Shown: positions 1 through 10,622 of the stretch, one piece after another | Layout: each line of letters opens with the position of its first letter | How positions within the stretch are numbered: position 1 is the stretch's first letter | NCBI RefSeq assembly: GCF_032854445.1 | Contig: NC_088300.1 | Span: forward strand, 44,325,682 to 44,389,681 | DNA length: 64,000 bases | Direction: 5' to 3' | Source of the DNA: Liolophura sinensis | Lineage: Eukaryota; Mollusca; Polyplacophora; Chitonida; Chitonidae | Notes under the pieces: generated by a model | Seen by the model: the letters and a program-made list of their open reading frames with translations, nothing else | Told to the model about the DNA's origin: nothing | Database searches by the model: none | Program-made: the position numbers and the translations under genes

Positions 1-439
1 CAATGACTACAGAATTCTACTTTCCGCTCGTAAAACGCAGAAGAGATATGACCGTAATAATCACACAAGCAATGCTAAAATCAGATCAGATCCATCTTCC
101 TTTTACTTTCGCTGTGCAGTACCTAATAACTGTAATCTTTTTATACTATTCTAAAAAAATAAAATAAAATAAAAAAAAGCACGTACACAGACATTTTGTT
201 CCCGGATTTTCAGATAGAGCAGTAACTTGTTTCCAAGAGACCGTATTAAATGCACCCCACAAGACATCTTTGTGAGTCGACCACAGGACAATTTCCGAAA
301 TATATGTAGGTCACCTCATATGTCTGTTACATCAGCACAACCATCACACTCTGCTGTGCATAGCAATATTACAGCTACAAATATTACAGCTACAAATTTA
401 TCTACAGAAATCCCTAAAAATCCCGGTTGACTCCTGGGC
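1..439. other. AT-rich left flank, no gene seen
   Basis: Unique-looking sequence with an A-rich stretch near 150-180. The only short open frames are below 70 codons and overlap on both strands, as chance frames do. Confidence 0.5.
368..397. repeat. 15-bp perfect tandem duplication
   Basis: Two identical adjacent copies of attacagctacaaat (368-382 and 383-397). It looks like a simple slippage or duplication event and shows no sign of a function. Confidence 0.85.
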
Positions 440-770
440 TCTGGAAGTACATAAGTATGACCTCCGTCCGATACACCAAGAAGATGTTCAGACTTTAGTT
501 GGACAGGCATAACGACAACCACACTTTGTTACAAACATCAGTGTAATCAAACCAATCCATCAGAAACATGAAGAGAACTACGACGCTAAGTTAGAGAAAC
601 TTTCCACTGACCAAATTAAGTCTGACATTCCAATATGACAACAGCACTCCGTCAGAAAAAATTAGGAGAATTATAAGAACCATTTTAATGACCAACAACA
701 GTTGGTATTCCAACTTTCGACTTTCGAGAGTTAGTCACACATCTCGATAACCACCACCAAGGACACAGAA
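440..770 (+). repeat. Decayed satellite units, left edge of array
   Basis: Motifs such as acataagtatgacctccgt (near 462) and aacatcagtgtaatc (near 534) resemble the satellite core 'caccaatatgatcacctta' with many substitutions. This is what the edge of a tandem array looks like when it no longer takes part in homogenisation. The boundary with the clean array, near 770, is approximate. Confidence 0.4.
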
Positions 771-3700
771 TGACCACAGCACTCTCTTATAGGCACCAGT
801 ATGATCACCTTACTGAGTTATCTAGACATGCCAACGGCCACAGCACTCTCTTATAGGCACCAATATGATCACCTTACTGAGTTAACTAGACATGCCAACA
901 GCCACAGCACTCTCTTATAGGCACCAATATGATCACCTTACTGAGTTAACTAGACATGCCAAAGGCCACAGCACACTCTTATTGGCACCAATATGATCAT
1001 CTTACTGAGTTATCTAGACATGCCAACAGCCACAGCACTCTCTCTTATAGGCACCAATACGATCACCTTAAGATCTGATAAGTTCTTAACGAGACATGCC
1101 AACAGCCACAGCACTCTCTCTTATAGGCACCAATAAGATCACTTAAGATCTGATAAGTTCTTAACTAGACATGCCAATGGCCACCGCACTCTCCTATATG
1201 CACCAATATGATCACCCTTACTGAGTTATCTAGACATGCCAACAGCCACAACACTCTCTTATAGCCACCAATATGATCACCTTACTGAGTTAACTAGACA
1301 TGCCAACAGCCACAGCACTCTCTTATAGGCACCAATATGATCACCTTACTGAGTTAACTAGACATGCCAACAGCCACAGCACTCTCTTATAGGCACCAAT
1401 ATGATCACCTTACTGGGTTAACTAGACATGCCAACGGCCACAGCACTCTCTTATAGGCACCAATATGATCACCTTACTGAGTTAACTAGACATGCCAACG
1501 GCCACAGCACTCTCTTATAGGCACCAATATGATCACCTTACTGAGTTAACTAGACATGTCAACAGCCACAGCACACTCTTATTGGCACCAATATGACCAC
1601 CTTACTGAGTTAACTAGACATGCCAACAGCCACAGCACTCTCTTATAGGCACCAATATGATCACCTTACTGAGTTATCTAGGACATGCCAACAGCCACAG
1701 CACTCTCTTATAGGCACCAATATGATCATCTTACTGAGTTATCTAGACATGCCAACAGCCACAGCACTCTCTTATAGGCACCAATATGATCACCTTACTG
1801 AGTTAACTAGACATGCCAACGGCCACAGCACACTCTTATAGGCACCAATACGATCACCTTAAGATCTGATAAGTCTTAACTAGACATGCCAATGGCCACC
1901 GCACTCTCCTATAGGCACCAATATGATCACCTTACTGAGTTAACTAGACATGCCAACGGCCACAGCACTCTTATAGGCACTAATATGATCACCTTACTGA
2001 GTTATCTAGACCTGCCAACGGCCACAGCACTCTCTTATAGGCACCAATATGATCACCTTACTGAGTTAACTAGACATGCCAACGGCCACAGCACTCTCTT
2101 ATAGGCACCAATATGATCACCTTACTGAGTTAACTAGACATGTCAACAGCCACAGCACACTCTTATTGGCACCAATATGACCACCTTACTGAGTTAACTA
2201 GACATGCCAACAGCCACAGCACTCTCTTATAGGCACCAATATGATCACCTTACTGAGTTAATTAGACATGCCAACAGCCACAGCACTCTCTATAGGCCAC
2301 CAATATGATCATCTTACTGAGTTATCTAGACATGCCAACAGCCACAGCACTCTCTTATAGGCACCAATATGATCACCTTACTGAGTTAACTAGACATGCC
2401 AACGGCCACAGCACACTCTTATAGGCACCAATACGATCACCTTAAGATCTGATAAGTTCTTAACGAGACATGCCAATGGCCACCGCACTCTCCTATAGGC
2501 ACCAATATGATCACCTTACTGAGTTATCTAGACATGCCAACAGCCACAACACTCTCTTATAGCCACCAATATGATCACCTTACTGAGTTAACTAGACATG
2601 CCAACAGCCACAGCACTCTCTTATAGGCACCAATATGATCACCTTACTGAGTTAACTAGACATGCCAACAGCCACAGCACTCTCTTATAGGCACCAATAT
2701 GATCACCTTACTGGGTTAACTAGACATGCCAACGGCCACAGCACTCTCTTATAGGCACCAAATGATCACCTTACTGAGTTAACTAGACATGCCAACGGCC
2801 ACAGCACTCTCTTATAGGCACCAATATGATCACCTACTGAGTTAACTAGACATGTCAACAGCCACAGCACACTCTTATTGGCACCAATTATGACCACCTT
2901 ACTGAGTTAACTAGACATGCCAACAGCCACAGCACTCTCTTATAGGCACCAATATGATCACCTTACTGAGTTATCTAGACATGCCAACAGCCACAGCACT
3001 CTCTTATAGGCACCAATATGATCATCTTACTGAGTTATCTAGACATGCCAACAGCCACAGCACTCTCTTATAGGCACCAATATGATCACCTTACTGAGTT
3101 AACTAGACATGCCAACGGCCACAGCACACTCTTATAGGCACCAATACGATCACCTTAAGATCTGATAAGTTCTTAACTAGACATGCCAATGGCCACCGCA
3201 CTCTCCTATAGGCACCAATATGATCACCTTACTGAGTTAACTAGACATGCCAACGGCCACAGCACTCTTATAGGCACTAATATGATCACATTACTGAGTT
3301 ATCTAGACCTGCCAACGGCCACAGCACTCTCTTATAGGCACCAATATGATCACCTTACTGAGTTAACTAGACATGCCAACGGCCACAGCACTCTCTTACA
3401 GGCACCAGTACGATCACCTTAAGATCTGATAAGCTCTTAACTAGACATGCCAACGGCCACAGCATTCTCTTATAGGCACCAATACGATCACCTTACTGAG
3501 TTATCTAGACATGCCAACGGCCACAGCACTCTCTTATAGGCACCAATATGATCACCTTACTGAGTTAACTAGACATGCCAACGGCCACAGCGCTCTCTTA
3601 TTGGCACCAATATGATCACCTTATTGCGTTTATCCAGACATGCCAACAGAAACAGCACTCTCTTATAGGCACCAATATGATCACCTTACTGAGTTAACTA

Positions 3701-4056
3701 GACATGCCAACAGCCACAGCACTCCCTTATAGGCACCAATATGATCACCTTACTGAGTTATCTAGACATGCCAACAGCCACAGCACTCTCTTATAGGCAC
3801 CAATATGATCACCTTACTGAGTTATCTAGACATGCCAACGGCCACAGCGCTCTCTTATTGGCACCATATGATCACCTTATTGCGTTATCCAGACATGCAA
3901 CAGAAAACAGCACTCTCTTATAGGCACCAATATGATCACCTTACTGAGTTAACTAGACATGCCAACAGCCACAGCACTCTCTTATAGGCACCAATATGAT
4001 CACCTTACTGAGTTATCTAGACATGCCAACGGCCACAGCACTCTCTCTTATTAGTA
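771..4056 (+). repeat. 64-bp satellite array, about fifty units
   Basis: Head-to-tail units of about 64 bp. Each contains the blocks ctcttataggcaccaat, atgatcaccttactgagtta and agacatgccaacggccacag in that order. Most adjacent units differ at only a few positions, so the array has been homogenised recently. Variable sites include gttaac/gttatc, caacgg/caacag, ataggc/attggc and ctct/ctctct. Sixty-four is not a multiple of three, so each unit shifts the reading frame. The 60-80 codon open frames inside, which begin MPTATALSYRHQYDHL, are a by-product of the repeat and not a gene. Some units carry a 10-bp expansion (about 74 bp) around aagatctgataag. Confidence 0.97.
1145..3400 (+). repeat. Higher-order duplication inside the satellite, period about 1.3 kb
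   Basis: Rare variants recur at a fixed offset: ctgggtt at 1413 and 2711; the pair cacaacactc/tatagccacc near 1247 and 2546; gcactaatatg near 1977 and 3274; agacctgcc near 2008 and 3306. Block 1145-2100 therefore matches 2444-3400 at an offset of about 1297 bp. A nested copy, near 1500-1860, recurs at 2085-2443 and again at 2797-3156 (offsets 583 and 713). Near 3571-3910 a smaller 256-bp (four-unit) duplication repeats a unit with attgcgtt and cagaaaacag. The pattern points to successive unequal exchanges or replication slippage of multi-unit blocks. Confidence 0.85.
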
Positions 4057-4429
4057 AGATTAAAACACTTCGTTAGAAAGATAAAAATAATCATCTTACT
4101 GTTAGTTAGTGAGATATGCCACCGTCCACGAGTCCTTGGTACAGACATCAGTACGGCCACTTCACTCCGTTAAATACATCAAAATGATTACCATACTCAG
4201 TTTTCGAAAACCCCAATTACTAGCATAATCTCTGTCGCAGACATCGATATGGCCTCATCACTCCGTTACACCGTATGCAGTTAGATCGTCATACTTGGTT
4301 AGTTTGGTCACAATACTCAACACCACTCACAATGACTACAACAATTATGAGTGTGGCCCCAGTAGTCCCATATAGACAGAGATGTGCAGAATCATCACAA
4401 TTTTGGCACAACATCCAAAAGACAACACT

Positions 4430-4457
4430 GGGGGAGGGGGTGGGGGGAGGAGGGTGG
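4430..4457 (+). repeat. G-rich tract
   Basis: Runs of five, five, six and three G separated by one or two bases. The spacing would allow a G-quadruplex on the plus strand. No gene nearby suggests a regulatory role. Confidence 0.7.
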
Positions 4458-4461
4458 CTTT

Positions 4462-4528
4462 ATGGTCGATCGTATAAGTAAGATTATTGAATTCGGCATA
4501 AAACACCGATCAAATCAATAAATAAGTA
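4462..4528 (+). mobile_element. 3' fragment of SINE family A
   Basis: The sequence gtcgatcgtataagtaag, then ttcggcataaaacaccgatc, then an aaat-type tail, follows the 3' module of the full SINE at 21258-21513. The tRNA-like head is absent. About a quarter of positions differ, so it is an old copy. Confidence 0.7.
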
Positions 4529-4929
4529 AACAAAAATAATGAAATCAAGCTACGTTGTGGACATCAGCATGGCCACACTTCTCCGGTAGAAACATCGAGA
4601 AAACTACTAGACTTTGTCGCTGATGTGGAAAACAGATGTCGTAAAGTAACTTTGCAGTGATAGCCTATTGATGTAGTAGAAAGAGACCCCCTAAGTGATG
4701 AGAGCCTGGAAGATCAGGAGCAGTGGGTTTAAATTAGCGAACCACTTTTCTCAGAGTGCTCCGTATAAATAAAGCCGAAGAATGAAATCAGCCCCTGTTA
4801 GTGGATCGCTGTGATCTACAAGCGACCTGTCGTGTAGGCGTACAAGGTTAGTCACACAGCACAAATCAACGGGAAACTTCACTATCTACTTAAGCTTTGC
4901 CACGCCAGTGTGAAGAGGTGCTCGTAAAT

Positions 4930-4949
4930 AAGATCTGATAAGCTCTTAA
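4930..4949 (+). repeat. Isolated satellite-variant segment
   Basis: The 20 bases aagatctgataagctcttaa match the variant unit at 3421-3440 exactly, but here they stand alone about 870 bp beyond the clean array. The rest of the satellite unit is not recognisable around it. Confidence 0.7.
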
Positions 4950-5094
4950 ATACGCGTTTGTCCGTAGTGTATTTGATGACACTAACTTAACAGCGTCCCA
5001 AGAATAGCCAAGCTGTCGTTGGCAAGAAAGATCAACTTTTTGCATCCTTTTCTAGACGTACAACGTATCAATAACGCCACTGAACTATCCATTT

Positions 5095-5341
5095 CTAGGT
5101 TGAGCTAGAAATCTTAATTGTTGCTTGTTTGTCCCCATCCAAGAAGTTTGAATTGAGATGCTCTGTCAGTAAATCCTCCGCAATTATCGAATGTGATCCA
5201 ATAAATGATAGTCTATGACGTATAGCAATCAAATTATTAGCCGTGAGTAGTATTTTACGCGTTACTTCCTGTGACTCAGACAAAGGTAATTGGGCTACAT
5301 TACGGAAATTTAATAGACGTTTGAAAACAAGCTCCTGCTGT
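5095..5341 (-). CDS. Candidate terminal coding exon, unknown protein
   Basis: On the minus strand one frame stays open from about 5385 down to a TAG at 5097-5095. If an acceptor AG at 5343-5342 (ttctccag) or 5336-5335 (cag/gag) is used, the exon encodes about 79-81 residues ending ...QATIKISSST. The peptide has a long amphipathic, probably helical stretch (VTRKILLTANNLIAIRHRL) and balanced composition. I do not recognise a family. There is no AATAAA on the minus strand in the few hundred bases after the stop, and the pyrimidine tract before the acceptor is weak. A chance open frame of this length is possible. The opposite strand and another minus frame are also open over parts of 5300-5680, which lowers confidence. 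Confidence 0.3.
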
Positions 5342-6009
5342 CTGGAGAAGTCGGCGATAATTATAAGTGATAAATTTGAGCTCTGTCTGGCTCACACTAT
5401 TAGGCCGCCATGTTGAAAATCTTTGTTTAAGCTTAGCTGATCTGACCTTGTACATCTGTGGTAGTATATTGTTGTCATCTACGGTTTTAAAAGCAGTGTG
5501 CCCCAAAGATGACAAACAGAATATAGAGCAGAAAAAAACATCACACAACATGTCCAAATGGAAATATAGATTACATTTTCCTTTTCTAGTTAACGATGAT
5601 AGCGGAAAAATCAAAGTGAAAGGCAAAGGTTTAAGTAATATTAAAAATACTGGCCAAAAATGCAGTCAAGTAAGATCAAAATGAAAATGATCATGGAAGA
5701 ATAAATGGGGGAAAATGTAATCAATACAAAAGATGAAAAAAATGAGAAAAAAAATCGCTGGCAACCATAGCAGTACAACAAACATACAGGTAAGCTGTTT
5801 GTTTGCTTTGAAGGGAAGAAACAAATCCAAGTAGCAGTAGCAGTAGCACCCATGGCACCCTTGGACAATCGTTGCCCTTTTATCCCAGAATAACTTACAT
5901 TACATTTTATTCTCGGCCCCTACTTCTGTTACATGTTGAAGGTTAGCTGTGGCATGTGCATCGCACATTGAATTTATTTCTTCACTTATTTAATGTCTAC
6001 TTTTGGTAG
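5342..6009. other. No supported gene
   Basis: Overlapping open frames of about 105 codons run on both strands near 5300-5690. They have no recognisable motifs and an A-rich, lysine-rich end on the plus strand. I see nothing else here. Confidence 0.4.
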
Positions 6010-6057
6010 ACGGTTCGCCGTCCTCGAGATATTTCAGTTATACTGCGGCGCTCAGGT
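6010..6057 (-). mobile_element. SINE family A 3' fragment
   Basis: ttcgccgtcctcgagatatt and cagttatactgcggcgctcag align, in reverse orientation, with the 3' module (TTTACGCCGTACTCAAGAAT, then CACTTATACGACGGCGGCCAG). It is old and short. Confidence 0.6.
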
Positions 6058-6194
6058 TTATTAATGTCGAAAACCAGATATAGCCATCCAACAACCTGAT
6101 TATTAAAACCCTTGATTTAAAAACCGTAGGCGAACTTGCAGGACCATTGGTAAAGAGCTGATCGACAGTGACGCTATGACGAATGTCTACTTTT

Positions 6195-6290
6195 ATTAAT
6201 TGACTGATTGATTGATTTATTTATTTCAACGTTTTACGTCATACTAAAGAATATCTCGCCTATACTGCAAAGCATTATAATGGGAGAAAC
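6195..6290 (-). mobile_element. SINE family A 3' fragment
   Basis: It begins with a tttatttattt tail, then cgttttacgtcatactaaag and aatatctcgcctatactgc, then cattataatgggaga. The order matches the reverse complement of the family A 3' module. It lies about 140 bp from another fragment of the same orientation, so the two may be one disrupted copy or two insertions. Confidence 0.6.
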
Positions 6291-6306
6291 GAATGTCGGT
6301 CACGGC

Positions 6307-6330
6307 GTTTACGTTAAATAAAACGTAAAC
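6307..6330. repeat. Short perfect inverted repeat
   Basis: Arms gtttacgtt and aacgtaaac (9 bp each, perfect) around a 6-base A-rich loop. No context suggests a terminator or an operator. Confidence 0.6.
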
Positions 6331-6682
6331 ACTTTAGGCGAAGAATAAGAGTGCAGTGCATACCAAATCCGTGACGAGAGAATGCCATATTGATAACGAG
6401 TAAAACGAGTTGATAACGGAATAACGAGTAAAACCAGAAAAACGATTACAGTTTTTGTAGTGGTTACACGTAAACATGAAATTTGACCTTATCCTTGAGT
6501 TTTATTGTAGGTGTTCATATAAATGCGTAAATATTAGCAACATATAAATCCCTTGGCATCACGGCTTAAGTAGAATTAAAGAAAAATATGCAGTGATGTT
6601 AATAACAACTTTTCGCGAAGCTGATAAGAGATAAGAAACTCCAGGGACTGACCATTTGAACTCAGACCCCAAGCAAAGGCTC

Positions 6683-6716
6683 TGATGTCATCCAATCAGC
6701 GACAGTTTATATAAAA
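6683..6716 (+). promoter_or_regulatory. Promoter-like block: CRE-like, CCAAT and TATA boxes
   Basis: tgatgtcat at 6683-6691 is one base from a CRE/ATF site. It is followed by ccaatcagc (CCAAT at 6692-6696) and tatataaaa (6708-6716). All three lie in the order and orientation of a eukaryotic core promoter, predicting a start near 6740. An AATAAA lies at 7611-7616 downstream. No convincing coding frame separates them, so this could be a retroelement LTR, a non-coding transcription unit or a coincidence in AT-rich DNA. Confidence 0.3.
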
Positions 6717-6739
6717 ACTGAAACCTTCCTACATATACA

Positions 6740-7512
6740 AAAGGAAAAGTAGTGTGGGAAACCCGGTTGTCCTGTGTACACTTAACTACACTGTGTTTTC
6801 TTTAATGCTTGTTTTCTGGGACAAGACTTTTTTTCTTTTCTGTTTCTTCTTGTTTTTTGTCTTTGCTTGAGGTTCTCATTTTCTTCTTCAGCTTTTATCT
6901 ACCTGTATTCACCAGGTGATAAATTCTTCTTTAATTTCATCTGACGCTGGCAACGAAGGCTTGCCATACATGTTGTTATGTGAACAACTGCCGTCAGCTT
7001 CTAAATTTAGCTTGCCATTATTTACATATGCTGAATTCAGGGCCTCCTGTCTGCCTATGCCTTAAAATGTTCCAGAATACGCTCAGTTCGGGACCTGTTT
7101 GTTTTACAACAAGTGTTCAAGAATTTTCTTATTCTAGAAAATTCCACCTGTCTATTTAAGACTTTGAAAGCAGGTCAAAGGGGGAGAAAGGAGAATTATT
7201 GAGAGTTTTGGATGCTTTCGCTGTGTGTTACTTTAGTAGGCCTTTTGTGCTGAGTTTTCGTGTCTTTATAGCCTCTGGCTTTGCTACATCCTATCACCAC
7301 CGAGCACTTGTTTCAGTCTGAACTTGTATATTTAATTTGTGCTCTTGTGTACACAGTGCTTATTTGTACACTGACCCTATCTGTGGAATTTTGTGTGTAT
7401 TTCGTCATACACTTAGTTATACTGTGGATTTTCCCCCTTATGAATATTGCCTGTGTGGTTTCAGCATTGTGGAATATATGCGTCCGTTTGGACTTAACAC
7501 CGTTGTACATGG
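6740..7512. other. T- and TG-rich stretch, no supported gene
   Basis: Strongly T-rich on the plus strand between about 6790 and 6920, then TG-rich. The 80-codon hydrophobic frame at 7281-7523 reflects that base bias and overlaps other open frames on both strands. An untranslated region of some transcript is possible. Confidence 0.3.
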
Positions 7513-7611
7513 AAGTACTTTAGTATTTGTATAGATATTGCTATCTTTTCTTACTAAACTCAAGTACTTTAGTATTTGTATAAGTCTTGTTATCTGTTCT
7601 TGTTAAACCTA
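7513..7611 (+). repeat. 50-bp tandem duplication
   Basis: agtactttagtatttgtata occurs at 7513 and again at 7563. The following ~30 bases are similar (attgctatcttttcttac against cttgttatctgttcttgtt). It is a two-copy direct tandem ending at the polyadenylation-like AATAAA. Confidence 0.8.
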
Positions 7612-8029
7612 ATAAATTGTTAAAAAATAAAATCTGCTGGTTTTGGTTACTTTTTTGTGCGGCTAAACTGTCGTGTATTTCGAACAAGCCATCTCTATAT
7701 AATACAGACAGTTTGGGTCGTAACAATGTTATTAGTATATGACCAGTATATTGTCTATTTCCGACTGTTGGACCAGACTGCACTGTAGTCAGATAATCAG
7801 TTTTGTTGATATCCTCGCATTCCAGAGCAACCGGCTAACCGTGATATTGCTTATCTCAAGTTCTGAGACATTAAAATCATAAAGTCAGATAGAAGTGTGG
7901 ATGCGTTAGGTTTCTCTCCAGTCCGCTTATCGGAGTGACCAGAACTCCAGATCTGTATGTCTGTTGTCTCGACATACCTTTAAGGATTGACCTCGCTCCT
8001 ACAGGAGTGCGCAGTTAATACTTAATTAA

Positions 8030-8443
8030 TTAACGGGAAGATTTGTGGATCTCACGCATGTTCGGCGAGGACAAATAGTTGTGTATTGTATAGATGAAGC
8101 CGCTGTTGGAGAATGCATCCTATGCAACTATCAGTGTGTTTTCATTAGAAAACCAGCGTCTCCGTCTATTCCTGATGCTCTTTTTGATTCTCAACACGGA
8201 GAGGAACAAAAGTTAAAGTTTATATTGATTTTCTGTCCAGATGAATCCAAAGGTCAATTAGAACCAAATGAAAAACGCCAACATTGATGTATTAAACTTG
8301 TGACTGGACTAGGGCGTAAGTGGACTTTACGTCGGTGTGTTTGGTCTCCGGCAATCATATTGCCATATGCTGTACAACCCGCGGAGCTCAAACCGTTCAA
8401 ACATGTGCACGTTCTTAATGATATGGACAGTGATGTATTTTAG
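8030..8443 (+). pseudogene. Decayed coding stretch with one in-frame stop, unknown protein
   Basis: One frame is open from 8030 to a TGA at 8285-8287, then continues in the same frame for 51 more codons to TAG at 8441-8443. Both halves read like protein: the first holds RRGQIVVYCIDEAAVGECIL and a Cys-containing segment (ECILCNYQC), the second KWTLRRCVWSPAIILPYAV and KPFKHVHVLNDMDSDVF. There is no ATG near the start, so it would be an internal exon or a fragment. The single stop inside one continuous frame suggests a recently inactivated gene or transposon-derived sequence. I do not recognise a family. The promoter-like block upstream could belong to the same unit, but nothing ties them together. 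Confidence 0.35.
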
Positions 8444-9416
8444 AGCCAACTATAGGGTACCAGGCACAATGTAAGAAACTCTCCATCTCAAGGAGTGAAA
8501 CTGGCTATAGCTGTGAGTGACAGGTATGGATACAATTGTAAGGTTACTTCTTTTTTCAGTTCTGTTTCATTCACTTTTTCTGCTATATGACAAGCATGCA
8601 CTGAAGCGATGTATAGGTCATAAAATCGAAAAATGGTAGCCTGTTCCACACTGAAAAAGAGTGGGGACGACCACTGCATCACGTTCCCACACGGTACGTA
8701 ATATCATAACTTAACAACTATCAATTCTAATTCATGATAACACTTATTTAATGCAAGACAGCCTTTGTCTTTCCTCACACAAAAAGTATGATGTTAAAAA
8801 CGAAGAAACAACAAGATTCGAACTCTCTCTCCAACTGTAAAGTGTTCTCCATTGAGACTTCGTTAGATTACTGTTCTATGAATGATGCCTTACAGATTAC
8901 GGTCGAAATAAGAATTCTAAACTTGTAAAAATATAAACAAAACTGATCACATTATAAAGTTTACTTTTTTACATATGAACACCAACGTTAACTAGATCGA
9001 AACTACGACAGCACGTAAAAATACACACACGAAAGTTTCAGTAAGGATATTTTTCTGGTTGACGTTGATCAGAGTGTAAATTTAAAACACAGTGGTTTGA
9101 AAACGAAAAATTGGCGTTTTTGTCGGATTATTACTAAGCAGTGGTCTCTTTTATATCATATATGGCTGCTTCGACCAAGTTTTATACTTCTGCTTTGGAA
9201 ATTTACAGAATTGTTGCTGGGAGTTTGAAATTTGCACTTTCTTATCTTGCCTCTCTGGGATAGATTTTCCACCTTACCGCACCAGGTGCGTTGCATATAA
9301 ACAAAAATGTGCACATTGTAAACATCATCTTTATGCACTTGCACTTTTAATGTAGATCAAACTGTGTACCTCTGTAATGCACATTTTTGCATGGCGATAC
9401 TCATAAGCCTGTGTTT
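8444..9416. other. No supported feature
   Basis: AT-rich sequence with short frames only. I see no SINE, tandem repeat or conserved motif. Confidence 0.5.
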
Positions 9417-9717
9417 ACAAAATAATACACAGCAGCATGCGTGGCTCAGTTGGTTGACGCATTAGCTGAGCGTAATGGAACAGAAGCTTCTCACCAATGT
9501 GGTCGCTGTGAGTTCAAGCACAGCTTATGCTGATTTCCTCTTCGGTCGTACCGTGGGAAAGGTCTGATAGCAACCTGCGGATGGTCGTGGGTTTCCGGGA
9601 TGTGGCCGGTTTCCAACCACCATAATTCTCACCGCCGTCATAAAAGTGAAATATTCTTGAGTACGGCGTAAAACACCAATCAAATAAGTAAATAAATAAA
9701 TAACAAAACAGTACACA
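9417..9717 (+). mobile_element. SINE family A, near full length, with target-site duplication
   Basis: The element (about 9432-9702) has an A-box-like gtggctcagttggttgacgc, a decayed B-box region (gtgagttcaagcacagc), the central block, the module gtacggcgtaaaacaccaat and an aaat tail. It is flanked by acaaaataatacaca (9417-9431) and acaaaacagtacaca (9703-9717), a 15-bp duplication with two transitions. The divergence fits an older insertion than the one at 21258. Confidence 0.9.
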
Positions 9718-10432
9718 TTGCTCTTTGAAAGCAAGACATGTATGAATAGATGAATAATAATAACACGAAGTTACAAACCAGTGAACGGTATGCCACTTAA
9801 ACGAATTGTAGGTGAATTTTGCATATGACTGCGGAACGTTACGCTTGTTGTGATTATGAGTATTGCATGTAAGACAACCGAGCCTGATATCGACATAACA
9901 ATAAGATGAGAATGTCAGGCACTGTAGGTCAAGGTTAGAGAGTGTTCAATATTTAATAAACTAAAAGAAGACAATATGGACGATGGTGGAGAACACGCGG
10001 TTGCCAGTTCCATATTTTAACGTTCCAAGTCTAACCGTTCTTATAGTCCGTGACATAACGGGATCTGGCACGCTATACATGTTACACGATGTATAACACT
10101 TTTGACTACCTTCAAGATGAAAGTAAGTGCGACGGTTTCAACAATCCGTTACATCATAAGAGCACAGTTTCTGAGACTTTACTTTCAAAGAAACATTTGA
10201 ATGTGAAGCGAGCTATCCGTTATGACTAGTCTGTTTTTATGTTACAATGCTAGTAAGCCAGCTGCTTGAGTCTAATAGGTCTAATGGATGTTTTATCAGT
10301 GTCTTAATTGTGCACTATAACTATGGATAGAAACGATATCATTCAGTCCCAAAGTCTGTACGTTCAACCAGGAATATCGCGAGTAACAAGAAGTGATCAA
10401 TTTTAATTGATTATCTGTTGTTTAAATTACCT
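9718..10432. other. No supported feature
   Basis: I see no open frame of note and no repeat. Confidence 0.5.
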
Positions 10433-10530
10433 GATTGTTGTTTAACGCTGCACGCAACAATTTTTCTCTTCGGCGATGGCGGTCAGTTTTATGGGTGTAC
10501 GAAACTGAACTGTCCTGGTAAATCATCAAC
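10433..10530 (-). mobile_element. SINE family D 3' fragment
   Basis: Read on the minus strand, it ends in gaaaaattgttgcgtgcagc then gttaaacaacaatc, the 3' module shared with other SINEs. The part gcggtcagttttatgggtg also occurs near 55571 (gcggtcagtttcatgggtg), which defines a family separate from A. Confidence 0.6.
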
Positions 10531-10622
10531 ATCAGACGGGTCACTGAAGAATTTCACCCAAAATATTTCACCGGGACCAAGGACTAACCTATATTGTCCT
10601 TGAACACGTGTCTTCAAGCTCT

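Larger units (their letters stand above)
4057..4640 (+). repeat. Decayed satellite units, right edge of array
   Basis: The motif catcagtacggccacttcac near 4147 aligns with the satellite core caccaatacgatcacctta, and further degraded versions lie near 4240 (catcgatatggcctcatcac) and 4563 (catcagcatggccacactt). Spacing is no longer regular. The homology is judged by eye and is weaker than in the main array. Confidence 0.5.

Noticed and set aside
1620-3987. Repeated peptide frames (MPTATALSYRHQYDHL...) in the satellite, as a possible repeat protein
   Set aside because: The unit is 64 bp, so the frame shifts every unit and the frames stop after about 60-80 codons. They follow from the repeat and show no splice or promoter context.
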